This document shows, in pieces, positions 56,176 to 64,000 of a stretch of 64,000 nt of DNA. The stretch comes from Todiramphus chloris collaris (Eukaryota; Chordata; Aves; Coraciiformes; Alcedinidae), in assembly GCA_025345505.1 (NCBI GenBank), contig JANVCC010009937.1, positions 36,476 through 100,475 of the forward strand, in the 5' to 3' direction. The position numbers and the translations under genes are program-made. A model generated the notes under the pieces. It ran no database searches. It was not told the DNA's origin and saw nothing but the letters and a program-made list of their open reading frames with translations. Every line of letters starts with the position of its first letter. Position 1 is the stretch's first letter.

Positions 56176-57456
56176 TCAGGGGAAAAATAGGATCTGTTGT
56201 CCCTTCTGTCTATTTTTATCGATCAGTTTATCAACTGATCTCTCCAGGGCTGATACACGGACCTGTATAGGACCAGAGACACTGTCTTCATACTGTTGTG
56301 CTCTCCTGGCCACTTCTGTCACAGTTGGTACCTCATCATCTGTTCCCCAGACCAATGCTGACAATGTGTGGGAATACGCTGGTGGGGCACTCCGCACAAA
56401 CTTCTGCAAGATGGGTCGCTGGCATGGGATTGCATCAGGGTTCACTATTTGCCTATCACCATAGATCACCTGTCGCACAGCTAATTCTCTCAAGGACTTA
56501 ATACCTTTCTCCATGGTGGTCCATTTGCTTGGACGGCAATCGATGTCCTCCTTATAGGGGTACCTGGATTTTACAGCTAACAAGAGTCTTCTCCAGATAC
56601 TGATAGTGTTGCTCTTTCTTGCAAGCTCTTGGTCAATGCCTCCATCTCTGGCCAGGGATCTCAACTGCCTGGCTTCTCTGACATCCAATTTGATGGTGTG
56701 GGCACCATTATCCCAGCATCGGAGTAGCCAAGTGATCAGTGGCTCACCTTCATGGAGGCTATAGTCCTTTCTCAGATTTCTCATCTCCTTTGTAGGTAAA
56801 GATTTGTTGGTACCCTCTGCATCTGATGACTCCACATCTGATGGGTTTGCTTTAGAAGGGCCTGCTCCACTGTCATCTGACCACACTGGGCGATCTGTTT
56901 TTGTTAGGTGTTTCTTTCCAGTTGCAGTGGCATCAGGCTTTGCATCTGGTTCTGACTCATACTCAGATTCAGCTTGAGAAGGACCATCTCCCTGATCTGT
57001 TGCTGGACTTGGCTGTTTGTTTTGTTTTCCTTTCTTCACAGGAGCAACTTGTACAGGTGCAGTTTGAGTGGGAGTGGTCACAGTAGCTGTGGGTGTAGCT
57101 GCCGGCTTTGCTGCTGGAGCTGGAACAGCTCCAGTGCTTGTTGTGGGAGTTGGAGCAGCAGCAGCGCTTGTTTTGAGAACTGGAGGAGCAGCAGCATGGC
57201 TTGTTGGGGGGGCTTGGGGAGTATCAGAAACTGCCGTGCCTGTTTCTGAAGCAGCAGTAGCAGCAGCAGCAGGGCTCGTTGGGGGGGCCTGTGGAGACTG
57301 AACAGTCGCAGCGCATTTCCTGCGTGCAGAGCGTATCATGCAACATCTCAGGGAAGCGGCACACAATCTACTTTTTTTGGTGGCTACCCGACCTGTATTG
57401 CTGCACTGATGACTAATCTGACACCACACAGTGAATATTTTAGAAAATAATAACAA
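56176..57456 (-). CDS. gag: gag of ERVL copy 3
   Basis: A 426-residue open frame. It has a short basic-cysteine N-terminus, a long Ala/Pro/Thr-rich segment (residues about 50-130), a lysine-rich NKQ patch, an acidic serine-rich segment, and the conserved block EGEPLITWLLRCWDNGAHTI (about residues 235-255) followed by DGGIDQEL. A C-terminal coiled-coil-like stretch ends it (VRVSALERSVDKLIDKN). There is no zinc knuckle. The true start may lie further upstream: the frame is open from about 57,456 and the PBS is at 57,83x. The function would be a capsid-forming structural protein. Confidence 0.85.
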   Translation of the reverse strand: MLLFSKIFTVWCQISHQCSNTGRVATKKSRLCAASLRCCMIRSARRKCAATVQSPQAPPTSPAAAATAASETGTAVSDTPQAPPTSHAAAPPVLKTSAAAAPTPTTSTGAVPAPAAKPAATPTATVTTPTQTAPVQVAPVKKGKQNKQPSPATDQGDGPSQAESEYESEPDAKPDATATGKKHLTKTDRPVWSDDSGAGPSKANPSDVESSDAEGTNKSLPTKEMRNLRKDYSLHEGEPLITWLLRCWDNGAHTIKLDVREARQLRSLARDGGIDQELARKSNTISIWRRLLLAVKSRYPYKEDIDCRPSKWTTMEKGIKSLRELAVRQVIYGDRQIVNPDAIPCQRPILQKFVRSAPPAYSHTLSALVWGTDDEVPTVTEVARRAQQYEDSVSGPIQVRVSALERSVDKLIDKNRQKGQQILFFP

Positions 57457-57832
57457 TAATGTGATATTTGGTAATAACCATGTCCACAGTCCTCACAAAT
57501 TAATGGAGTTCTAAAATCCGGTGTAGTCAGATTAGCATAGTGGGGAGCAGTATAACTTCCCGAGATGAAACCAAAAGTATTCCTAGTAATGAAATCCACT
57601 ATGTAATACCTGTAGTAGAGAGACACTCGCTGCCCAATTCAGTGCAACATAAATCATAGATAAACACCACAGGAAAGCAGAGGCTTTTGCCCAGCACCCA
57701 AACCCGAGAACTTTCAGATAAACGGTGAGAACAAGAAAACAGTGACATAACTCTAAACAGACCTGATACTCTCTGAAGTGAGGAAACCAGAATTTGAACT
57801 ATTTGGGTAATCTATCAGAGCTCTGATTGAGC
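57457..57832 (-). other. 5' leader of ERVL copy 3
   Basis: Leader between PBS and gag without a clear gene. It has a C-rich/A-rich composition and no recognised domain. Confidence 0.55.
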
Positions 57833-57853
57833 CCCACGTTGTGTGCCAATAAA
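57833..57853 (-). promoter_or_regulatory. Primer binding site of ERVL copy 3
   Basis: Minus strand TGGCACACAACGTGGGGC, close to the LTR end. It differs by one base from that of copy 1 and fits a tRNA-Lys1,2-like primer. Confidence 0.65.
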
Positions 57854-57855
57854 TG

Positions 57856-58623
57856 TGTCATGGTTTATGGTCAGGGCAGCCCCTTAGACCTATAACAGAC
57901 GCTGTCTGTTATTCCCTTTCTCTTCCCTTCTGGGGAGGGAGTGGGGTTAAAGGAGAGAGACTTAGCCATTAGAAAAGGAAATTAGAACAGTTTTAATGAA
58001 AATGAAATTATTAATAATAAAAATGGAATTTATTGAAATCTATACAAAACCAATATCAAATCCAACCCCCCTGTTGGTAATTACATCGCTGTCATCACTG
58101 ATGATGTGGAGCAGGCACTGGGGGAGTCCCAGACTGGGCCCTGCAGCAGATGGGAGCTGTGTTCAGGATCTGGATTCTGGTACTGGATTCAGGAACACAC
58201 AGACCCAGATCGAAGACAGAACGGACAGAGTCCTCCTTGGGTGCTCCGAGGCTAGCAAAGCAGTCCAAGAGGGGAGAAGAGCCCAAAGACCCTTCAGATC
58301 CCTCGGCTTTATGCTGAATATGATGTATATGGGATGGAATACCTCATTGGACAGTTTAGGGTCACCTGTCCTGTCCGCTCCTCCCTGCAGGTGCAGCCTT
58401 TCACTTTTCTGCACCCCCTAACGTGGTACCCAAGATCCAGCAGTGGCCTTGGTCTGCACACCAATCCTTGGTAGTAACTCTAAACATGGGGTGTTATCAC
58501 TGCTAGAAGCAGATACTGTGAGAACAGGCTGCTAACTTCAGAAAGTGCAGTCAGTTAGAAGAACTGAGCTGAAAAGTAAAATCACTGAACAGAATTAGTT
58601 CTGTTCTCACTCAAACCAGGACA
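57856..58623 (-). repeat. 5' LTR of ERVL copy 3 (full length)
   Basis: A 768-bp LTR, TGTCATGG to CCAGGACA on plus. It is the only complete LTR of this subfamily in the window and the reference for the truncated LTRs at 32,982-33,258, 37,816-38,450 and 52,861-53,346. Confidence 0.9.
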
Positions 58624-59859
58624 AAAATAGACCTCTAAGGAGGTACCTTTAGTTTGTTCAAGTATTGCTTTTTTAAGTACTATATGTAACTAGGAATTTT
58701 CGTCTTTTATTGGACAATACTTACAGCAAGCAATAGGCGCTCTTTAAATTTAAAGTGCTGTCTTTTGATAACGGTCTCTTAATTTCAATTAGGATATTAG
58801 TCCATTTATATCTTGGTATTTTGCTTTAACTTCAATAAGGAGGTAACTTAACTTTGTTTGTTTAAATGTTTCAAATCCAGGATTCTGTTCTGTAGTCTAG
58901 TGGAAAAAATATGAAGTTAATCATGGAGGTTTCTTGAGACAAAAATACTGCAATTTGTTACTCTTGCAGTACCTCGGACATCTCAAGAGGATACAGTGAG
59001 CTAGTTGGTGGATTACATGTCTATAGAGCTAACATTTCAAAAATAGTTTTACAGGTATTGGGGTCTTCAGACATGGGGTGATGAGGATGTGGAATTTGAT
59101 AACCCTGGGCTGAAATTCAGACTAGATGTGGTGAATGATTTAGGTAGTGAACTGCAGAACTTAACGAGTAGTCTGACTAAGCAGAAATGCCAACTGAATT
59201 GTCATATGCTACCATGAAGGACTGAATGAGGAAAAAAACAATATTCTGTTCTTTAACTCTGCATGAACTCGAAGGGGAGTCTTTCTCATGCTGTTCTTTT
59301 ACTTCTTCTGAGGCTGTCCATAACTGTTGTGGAGTTCTGAGTTGGCAATTTTGTGGAACTGCATATTTATAACATGGAAGCATTGAGTGGTATGAGTTTC
59401 TCATTGTATGTATAAATTTGGAAATGTGTTTTGTCACTTGCAAAAAAGAAAATAAAATATTGCAGACATCAAAGCAAAAGGCTTTTGAACCTGCTTCTTT
59501 AGCCTGTATATCAGGGATTTTTTTCCAAGTGTATTTTTCCACTGTGCTTTGATCTTTTCCACAGCAGGAAATCTCAAGCATGTTTGGTAAGTGCCTCAGT
59601 CTATTACAGGCGTGTGTTATCTAAATGCAGATGTTATACTTGTTGCTCAGCTTTGTATGATAGACAATTAGAATGACACGGTTTTTGACACCCCAGCTGC
59701 AAGTCACTTGACTGTATTTGCAATCCTTGCTAATCTTCCATTATTATCCCACACATGTTTTCATCAAAGTATGTCCTTCAGTGATCTGGGTGATTCTTAC
59801 TGTAATACTACTGATATGGCACATAGTAACTGTAGTAGTGATGACACAGAGTAGCAGGG
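58624..59859. other. Intron-like unique sequence
   Basis: About 1.2 kb of AT-rich sequence without exon or transposon. One 22-bp stretch between AG and GTAAGT (59,565-59,586) has splice-like edges but no matching CERT1 coding sequence. Confidence 0.45.
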
Positions 59860-60617
59860 TTATTTAACAATTAACATAATGAAATTTAATTTACTGACTA
59901 TTTTCACCCAAAATCAAATCCCTTTGAGGTACGCATTGAATTTCCCCATTCTTCCCCTTTCAGTGCACTCAGGTTCTTGAGGAAAAGTAATCCTGTGGAT
60001 GGGTTTGCCTTTGTCTGAGGCAGAAATAGCCCAGGCTGTCTTCCCTAACATATTCTTCATGTGCACTACAGGAACTTTATGTCCTTCTACAGTACATGAG
60101 TTTTGATTGGACAGAGCCAATTGAATTGGCAGATCCTTTAGTCTTGACTAACCAGGTGGCTTTTGCTAAATGTGTGTCCCAATGTTTGAAGGTTCCCCCC
60201 CCATTGCTCTCAATGTAGTTTAAGTCCATTGTAATGTTTGATATCCTCCCCCCCCCGCCCCCGAAGCTGGTGCATGATACCCACTTGAGGCTGTGCACTT
60301 TGACTCAGATGTGTATGAGGTTGTTTTGGAAATTAGTCCTGATTCTTCTTTCGATTCTTTCTGGGGTGCCATGTTGCCATGATATTTGCTTTGAAAGGCC
60401 CAGGATGGTGTTCTGTGCAGTGGATATGTTTCCAGCTGCTGGTTGGTGGTTGCTTCCACCATTGTAAATACATGGTGCTTGCCTTGGTGGGTTTCTGGCA
60501 GTGTGATATAAACAATCTGCCAGGCTTCTTCTCTGTATTTTAGTTGTCATCCTCTCTACTACTGGGGATTTAACTGCTTGGCTTGCTTGATTGCAGCACA
60601 TGTTTAACATTCATGGA
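59860..60617 (-). pseudogene. Integrase and LTR start of ERVL copy 4
   Basis: Minus-strand ERVL integrase in several overlapping frames. The zinc-finger CETC-like region lies near 60,600. A VEATT.....LETYP block, a mutated DDE core and the C-terminal part (KNMLGKTAWAISASDKGKPI) follow. The 3' LTR start (minus TGTTAATTGTTAAATA) resembles copy 1. At 60,617 it is cut by a class II provirus. Confidence 0.8.
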
Positions 60618-61045
60618 TGCGGAACGGCGAGGGAAGAGTGCAGGAAATCAATATGACTGATAGGCAAACTTCATTTATTGTCACACTTGCAGCTACTTAT
60701 ATACTATTATGCTAATCACTAATACATGCTGATTGGAGTACACACAAGTTATACATATTCATGATAGTTCCCATAGGTCCATTCAAGAAGTCACACTTTC
60801 CCTAAGACCACCCCTTGGTGGTCCCAGCTGCGACATAGCTCCTCTTTCCGTTGACCAAAACATCCTGATATCGTCTTATGCTGATATAACGTCCCTCTTT
60901 CTGTTAACCAAACTATCCTATTATTATCCTAACGTTCCTCCTCAAGGACATCCTGTCCCTGCAGCTGGGCTAGGCCTCATGCCTAGCTTCTGCTAATATA
61001 TCTTGCAGTGAGCCGTGGCCCTTGTTCTCAAGCCATTCCCCAACA
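60618..61045 (-). repeat. 3' LTR of env-bearing class II provirus
   Basis: A 428-bp LTR, TGCGGAACGG to CCCCAACA on plus. The adjacent polypurine tract is minus-strand AAAAAGAAAAAGGGGGAAT. The env stop codon lies 75 bp inside the LTR, so the last env codons are in U3. Confidence 0.85.
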
Positions 61046-62289
61046 ATTCCCCCTTTTTCTTTTTGGACAAGCCAGGCAGCATGGGTAAATTTCTCCATGC
61101 TCCGGGAGATCATACCGCTGGCGCACTGCAAGAGACACGGGACAAACAGAAGCAAGACGACGATGACCAACATCACAACCAGTCCCTGCTTAACTAGATC
61201 AAGTAACCAACCTGTCAATCCCCAACCTTTCAACCACCCGTCCAAGCCATCAGTGATCCTTAGTTTCTTGACTCCATCCTTTAAGAATTGAATACTCCTG
61301 TGAATAGACTCAGAATGATCAGAAAGGTTCATACAACACATCCCTTCAAATTCCATACAACCGTGACCCTGGGCTAACAACAAAAAATCAATGGCAGCTC
61401 TATTCTGTAAAGTAGCGTGTCGCATGCTATCTACGTCGGCTAATAGTCCTGCAAGAGCTATAGAAGTGGCGTTGGTCTGTTTGCTGAGCCAACATCCTAA
61501 TTTGTTTAGCGTGGTTAATGCTTGTGCTGCAGCTACACCAGGAGCAAGAAATGAAGCAGGAATGATTTTTTCAGCTGACCAAAAATCAACATCATCTTTA
61601 CAGTCTTGACTAATAGCGTGTGCAGCTCGCTTATTATGGTGCCGTGAAATGTTCAATATCATACTAGTGTTAGGTGTCAATAATGTTAGTCTCCCTAAAG
61701 AACACGGTCCCCTGGATATTCGAGAAGGTATCCTGGGCCATGCGCAATCCCCACAGATCAAAAATATCCCCGGGGGTAGTATCAGTGGGGCATAGCTCAA
61801 TTTCGACCAATTGTTTGCAGTATAATTACACCATACAGATTGATTTTGGTAAACAGAGATAGAACTGTTAACCGACTGGGGCCTGGCACCTTTCATAATG
61901 GCCTGGTTCCCAGTAAAATTAAACATGATACAGGCATCCATTTTTACCGAGCCAAACAGTTCTAGTTCCTGAGGCTCCTGGGTACCAACAGGATACCATT
62001 CTGAGGTCGCGTCCCACATGTCAACGCCTTGTCTGGTATTATTAGGACATAACATGGGAAATGACTTTAGTGCCTTTGGGCAGGGCCAAGTGTCCACAGG
62101 AACCCCTACTAAACATGTGGAAAAGGGAGTCTCAGGATTGCCCACTCCCAGACACAAAGTATCCTGCCCGGTTACATTTGCAAGTGTTACCCAGACATTT
62201 TGTTTTGGCTGGGGGACCAGCCATCCCATGACACTCAAGACGTTGAGTAGGCTAAGCACTAGTCCCATCTGGAGTGCCATCTTGGGCAT
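60970..62289 (-). CDS. env: Intact envelope glycoprotein, alpharetrovirus-like
   Basis: A 439-residue open frame from ATG to stop. It has a hydrophobic leader (residues about 4-23) and a short surface subunit (about 24-221) with many N-glycosylation sites (for example at 38, 124, 155, 160, 207, 213). A cleavage-like NKR lies at 219-221. The TM subunit has an internal fusion peptide flanked by cysteines 230 and 266, an immunosuppressive-domain-like region at about 293-309, a CX6CC motif at 311-319, a membrane span at about 365-388 and a 50-residue tail. The fold is that of alpharetroviral/gamma-type covalent Env. It overlaps the pol frame by 38 bp. The surface subunit is shorter than in exogenous avian leukosis viruses, and the cleavage site lacks the usual basic run. 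Confidence 0.92.
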   Translation of the reverse strand: MPKMALQMGLVLSLLNVLSVMGWLVPQPKQNVWVTLANVTGQDTLCLGVGNPETPFSTCLVGVPVDTWPCPKALKSFPMLCPNNTRQGVDMWDATSEWYPVGTQEPQELELFGSVKMDACIMFNFTGNQAIMKGARPQSVNSSISVYQNQSVWCNYTANNWSKLSYAPLILPPGIFLICGDCAWPRIPSRISRGPCSLGRLTLLTPNTSMILNISRHHNKRAAHAISQDCKDDVDFWSAEKIIPASFLAPGVAAAQALTTLNKLGCWLSKQTNATSIALAGLLADVDSMRHATLQNRAAIDFLLLAQGHGCMEFEGMCCMNLSDHSESIHRSIQFLKDGVKKLRITDGLDGWLKGWGLTGWLLDLVKQGLVVMLVIVVLLLFVPCLLQCASGMISRSMEKFTHAAWLVQKEKGGIVGEWLENKGHGSLQDILAEARHEA

Positions 62290-62863
62290 CCGTGGAGCCA
62301 GCCTCTGTGGTCTTGTCTTCCTCAGGAGCGTTGGTCAGGGCTGGTTGAGTCCGACGACTGGGCACCCACAGCGGACCTGTAGGGGTGAGAACACACATAT
62401 AGCCCCTCCCCATATATTTTACCTCGGCTGGACCTGCCCACATGCCTGGACCCTGCTTGTTAATGGATGGCAGGGTAAAGGCAAATCGTTGGGTGTCTTT
62501 GGGATGCAGTTTTATTGTGAAAAAGCAGTCTTTTAACTCCACAATAAGCAATGGCCACTTTTCCGGTAACATGGCTGGATTTGGTAGGCCCAGTTGTAAT
62601 GCTCCCATTGCTTGCATTTGGGAGTTAAGCACCCTTAGGTCATGCAGAAGGCAAAACTTGCCTGATTTTTTCTTAATAACAAAAATAGGCGTATTCCAGG
62701 GGCTGGTGGATAAATGAACATGGCCTTGTGCCAGCTGCTCTTGCACAAGGGCGTGTGCCTGGACAAGACTTTCCTGTTTCAGCGGCCACTGCTCAACCCA
62801 CACAGGCTCTTTTGTGAGCCATGTTAGTGGAATTGGGAAAGTCCATGCAATGGCCGCTACCAA
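62252..62863 (-). CDS. pol: Truncated pol: RT fingers fused in frame to integrase tail
   Basis: A 203-residue frame. Residues about 15-130 are RT fingers (VWVEQWPLKQE, WNTPIFVIKKKSGKFCLLHD, ELKDCFFTIKLHP with the first catalytic Asp). After FAFTLPSINKQ the sequence becomes the end of integrase (GPAEVKYMGRGYMCVL and a TGPLWVPSRR stretch) without a frame break. The palm with the YMDD box, RNase H and the integrase core are deleted. It overlaps the dUTPase-protease frame by a few bases, as expected for -1 frameshifting. It cannot polymerise or integrate. Confidence 0.87.
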   Translation of the reverse strand: MVAAIAWTFPIPLTWLTKEPVWVEQWPLKQESLVQAHALVQEQLAQGHVHLSTSPWNTPIFVIKKKSGKFCLLHDLRVLNSQMQAMGALQLGLPNPAMLPEKWPLLIVELKDCFFTIKLHPKDTQRFAFTLPSINKQGPGMWAGPAEVKYMGRGYMCVLTPTGPLWVPSRRTQPALTNAPEEDKTTEAGSTDAQDGTPDGTSA

Positions 62864-63600
62864 AAAGCTGTGCCCATCGTCAGCATAGCTCCGAGCTGGC
62901 TCAGTACATCTCGGCCGACAAGGGCGAACACCCCCGACGGTAGTGGCATCACGGTTATTGGTACCGTTACCACCTGTCCATCAATCTGCACCATTACGGG
63001 AGTGCTCCGCCGGACTGCTGAGGCTCCACCAACCCCCTCTACTGTCCCGGCCACAGTCTGTAGTGGCCAATTCTTTGGCCAGATACTACTGGAAACAATG
63101 GTAAGATCAGCCCCGGTGTCCAACAAGGCCCTTATGTTCAAACTGTCCTGTCCCAAAGTTAATGTGATATTCATTAAAGGCCGAGTATTCATAGGCACAG
63201 TCAATAGGGCCATTCCTCCTGTGGACCCAAATCCCTTGTTGCCTCGAGGCGAAACCTGGCCACCGGTGGTTTCCTGGATCAGTTGAGACAATGGGATGAG
63301 CTGGGCAATACGGCTTCCTGCCAGAATCATCACAGGAGGAAAATGGGTTTGCAACATAATTTTTATCTCTCCAGTATAGTCCGCATCAATAAGGCCAGGA
63401 ATTATTGCTAGTCCTTTAATGGCCGCAGACAAGCGGCCTATGAGTAATGCACCATAGCGTTGTCCCCTGCAGATAAGCGGTCCTTGAACTCCAGTAGGAA
63501 CGCAGGCAACCCGGTTGTCGATCAGCGTTGTATCTACTGTGGTTGCCAGGTCCAGGCCGAGGCTTCCTGCGGTGCTGGGGCGAAGTACGCCGGCTGGCAA
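62857..63600 (-). CDS. pro: dUTPase-protease (pro) of env-bearing provirus
   Basis: A 247-residue frame. The dUTPase-like part (residues about 10-115) has SAGSLGLDL-type and DADYTGEIKIML blocks. The protease follows with the active site ALLDTGADLTIVSSS near residue 160 and VGRDVLSQLG near 225. The dUTPase upstream of protease is typical of betaretroviruses. It is related to, but distinct from, the pro frame at 22,764-23,537. No stop or shift interrupts it. Confidence 0.88.
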   Translation of the reverse strand: MPAGVLRPSTAGSLGLDLATTVDTTLIDNRVACVPTGVQGPLICRGQRYGALLIGRLSAAIKGLAIIPGLIDADYTGEIKIMLQTHFPPVMILAGSRIAQLIPLSQLIQETTGGQVSPRGNKGFGSTGGMALLTVPMNTRPLMNITLTLGQDSLNIRALLDTGADLTIVSSSIWPKNWPLQTVAGTVEGVGGASAVRRSTPVMVQIDGQVVTVPITVMPLPSGVFALVGRDVLSQLGAMLTMGTAFW

Positions 63601-63992
63601 GAGTTCCGTGCTGACCTTGGGCCCGATGCCATCGCTGGAGCTGCTGTTGGTGTCATCGCGCGGCGGCTCCTCGCGCTCGGTTTCCCGTTTCCCTGCTTCC
63701 AGCAGCAGGCTGCTGCAGCACGGCTATCCACTTGGCAGTTGGGGCACCATACGCGTGGCACCCTACAGTTGCGCCGCATATGACCTTGCTGGCCGCATCG
63801 GAAACAGTGCAAGCGAGGGCCTCCTTTAGATCTCCCTGACTGCAGTGGAGCGAGGGCTGCTAAAACCTGACCCTGACTCTCTTGAATCCCAAGCCCCACC
63901 TCCTTCACTGCCTCCACTAACATAGCGTGATGGCCCACAGGCACCCTGCTCATTCTCTCCAGCATAGCTTCCACACTGGCATCAGCAGGCAT
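63534..63992 (-). CDS. gag: gag nucleocapsid (partial, at window edge)
   Basis: A 152-residue frame, the C-terminal part of gag; the frame probably continues beyond 64,000. The first zinc knuckle is complete (CFRCGQQGHMRRNC). The second has its cysteines (CPNC....C) but arginine in place of the histidine ligand. An Ala/Pro/Arg-rich tail follows. It overlaps the pro frame by 67 bp. Confidence 0.85.
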   Translation of the reverse strand: MPADASVEAMLERMSRVPVGHHAMLVEAVKEVGLGIQESQGQVLAALAPLQSGRSKGGPRLHCFRCGQQGHMRRNCRVPRVWCPNCQVDSRAAAACCWKQGNGKPSARSRRAMTPTAAPAMASGPRSARNSCQPAYFAPAPQEASAWTWQPQ

Positions 63993-64000
63993 TGTTACCA

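Larger units (their letters stand above)
52861..58623 (-). mobile_element. ERVL provirus, copy 3
   Basis: A minus-strand ERVL with a full 5' LTR (57,856-58,623), PBS, gag, partial RT, RNase H, integrase, 3' untranslated region and a truncated 3' LTR. Protease and the first half of RT are deleted between about 55,830 and 56,170. It shares long nearly identical stretches with copy 2 about 20 kb away. No env is present. Confidence 0.9.
60618..64000 (-). mobile_element. Class II provirus with alpharetrovirus-like env (left part, runs off window)
   Basis: In transcription order from the right edge: gag nucleocapsid (to 63,992), dUTPase-protease, RT fingers fused to the integrase tail, env, PPT and 3' LTR. 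Gag, pro and pol are betaretrovirus-like, whereas env is alpharetrovirus-like. It sits in ERVL copy 4 integrase. The 5' LTR is beyond 64,000, so the target duplication cannot be checked; the left flank reads CATGGA. Confidence 0.9.

Noticed and set aside
59565..59586. 22-bp putative micro-exon with AG/GTAAGT edges
   Set aside because: Its codons do not match the CERT1 sequence that follows the PH exon, and such short stretches with splice-like edges occur by chance.

Overview
This 64 kb window looks like avian genomic DNA, probably a stretch of the female-specific W chromosome or another ERV-dense region. The bird call rests on CR1 non-LTR retrotransposons with the typical 3' octamer end, avian ERVL-type LTRs (ends of the TGTCCTGG/CCAGGACA kind), an alpharetrovirus-like envelope gene and two tRNA-Trp-type primer binding sites. 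The only host coding sequence I recognise is one 117-bp exon at 50,983-51,099 on the plus strand. It encodes the second half of the PH domain of the ceramide transfer protein CERT1 (COL4A3BP), which is Z-linked in birds. The window is therefore mostly intron of that gene or of its W gametolog. The W assignment is inference.

By my rough tally about 79% of the window is retroelement. Region by region: 1-4,587 is intron-like sequence with one solo LTR. 4,588-10,379 is a decayed but complete plus-strand ERVL. 10,380-12,785 holds class I and ERVL LTR fragments. 12,786-15,219 is host sequence with two solo LTRs. 15,220-33,258 is a deep nest of minus-strand ERVs. 33,259-38,450 is a minus-strand ERVL. 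38,451-45,790 is host sequence with a CR1 and several LTRs. 45,790-49,580 is a patchwork of CR1, ERVL and LTR pieces. 49,581-52,860 is host sequence with the CERT1 exon and two CR1s. 52,861-58,623 is another minus-strand ERVL, closely related to the previous one. 58,624-59,860 is host sequence. 59,860-64,000 is an ERVL fragment invaded by a betaretrovirus-like provirus that carries an intact alpharetrovirus-like env and runs off the right edge.

The nest at 15-33 kb can be dissected by target-site duplications. A betaretrovirus-like (class II) element supplies the outer shell: LTR, tRNA-Trp PBS and gag at 31,741-32,981, gag capsid at 19,207-19,602, pol at 15,840-18,735, and an LTR at 15,569-15,837. 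A class I gammaretrovirus-like provirus (19,603-31,740, duplication CCTG) sits in its gag. An RT-less class II provirus (21,008-26,550, duplication GGTCCC) sits inside the integrase of the class I provirus. A solo class I LTR (17,633-18,541, duplication TCGC) sits in the outer shell's RT. The two LTRs of the outer shell do not match, and a CpG-rich block of non-viral appearance lies between its capsid and RT remnants, so the shell itself is chimeric.

Nearly every large ERV is antisense to the CERT1 exon, the orientation expected for ERVs surviving in introns. Most retroviral genes are broken. The best preserved frames are env (60,970-62,289), dUTPase-protease (62,857-63,600), ERVL RNase H-integrase (53,918-55,255) and ERVL gag (56,176-57,456). 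An assembly gap of 100 N lies at 31,039-31,138.
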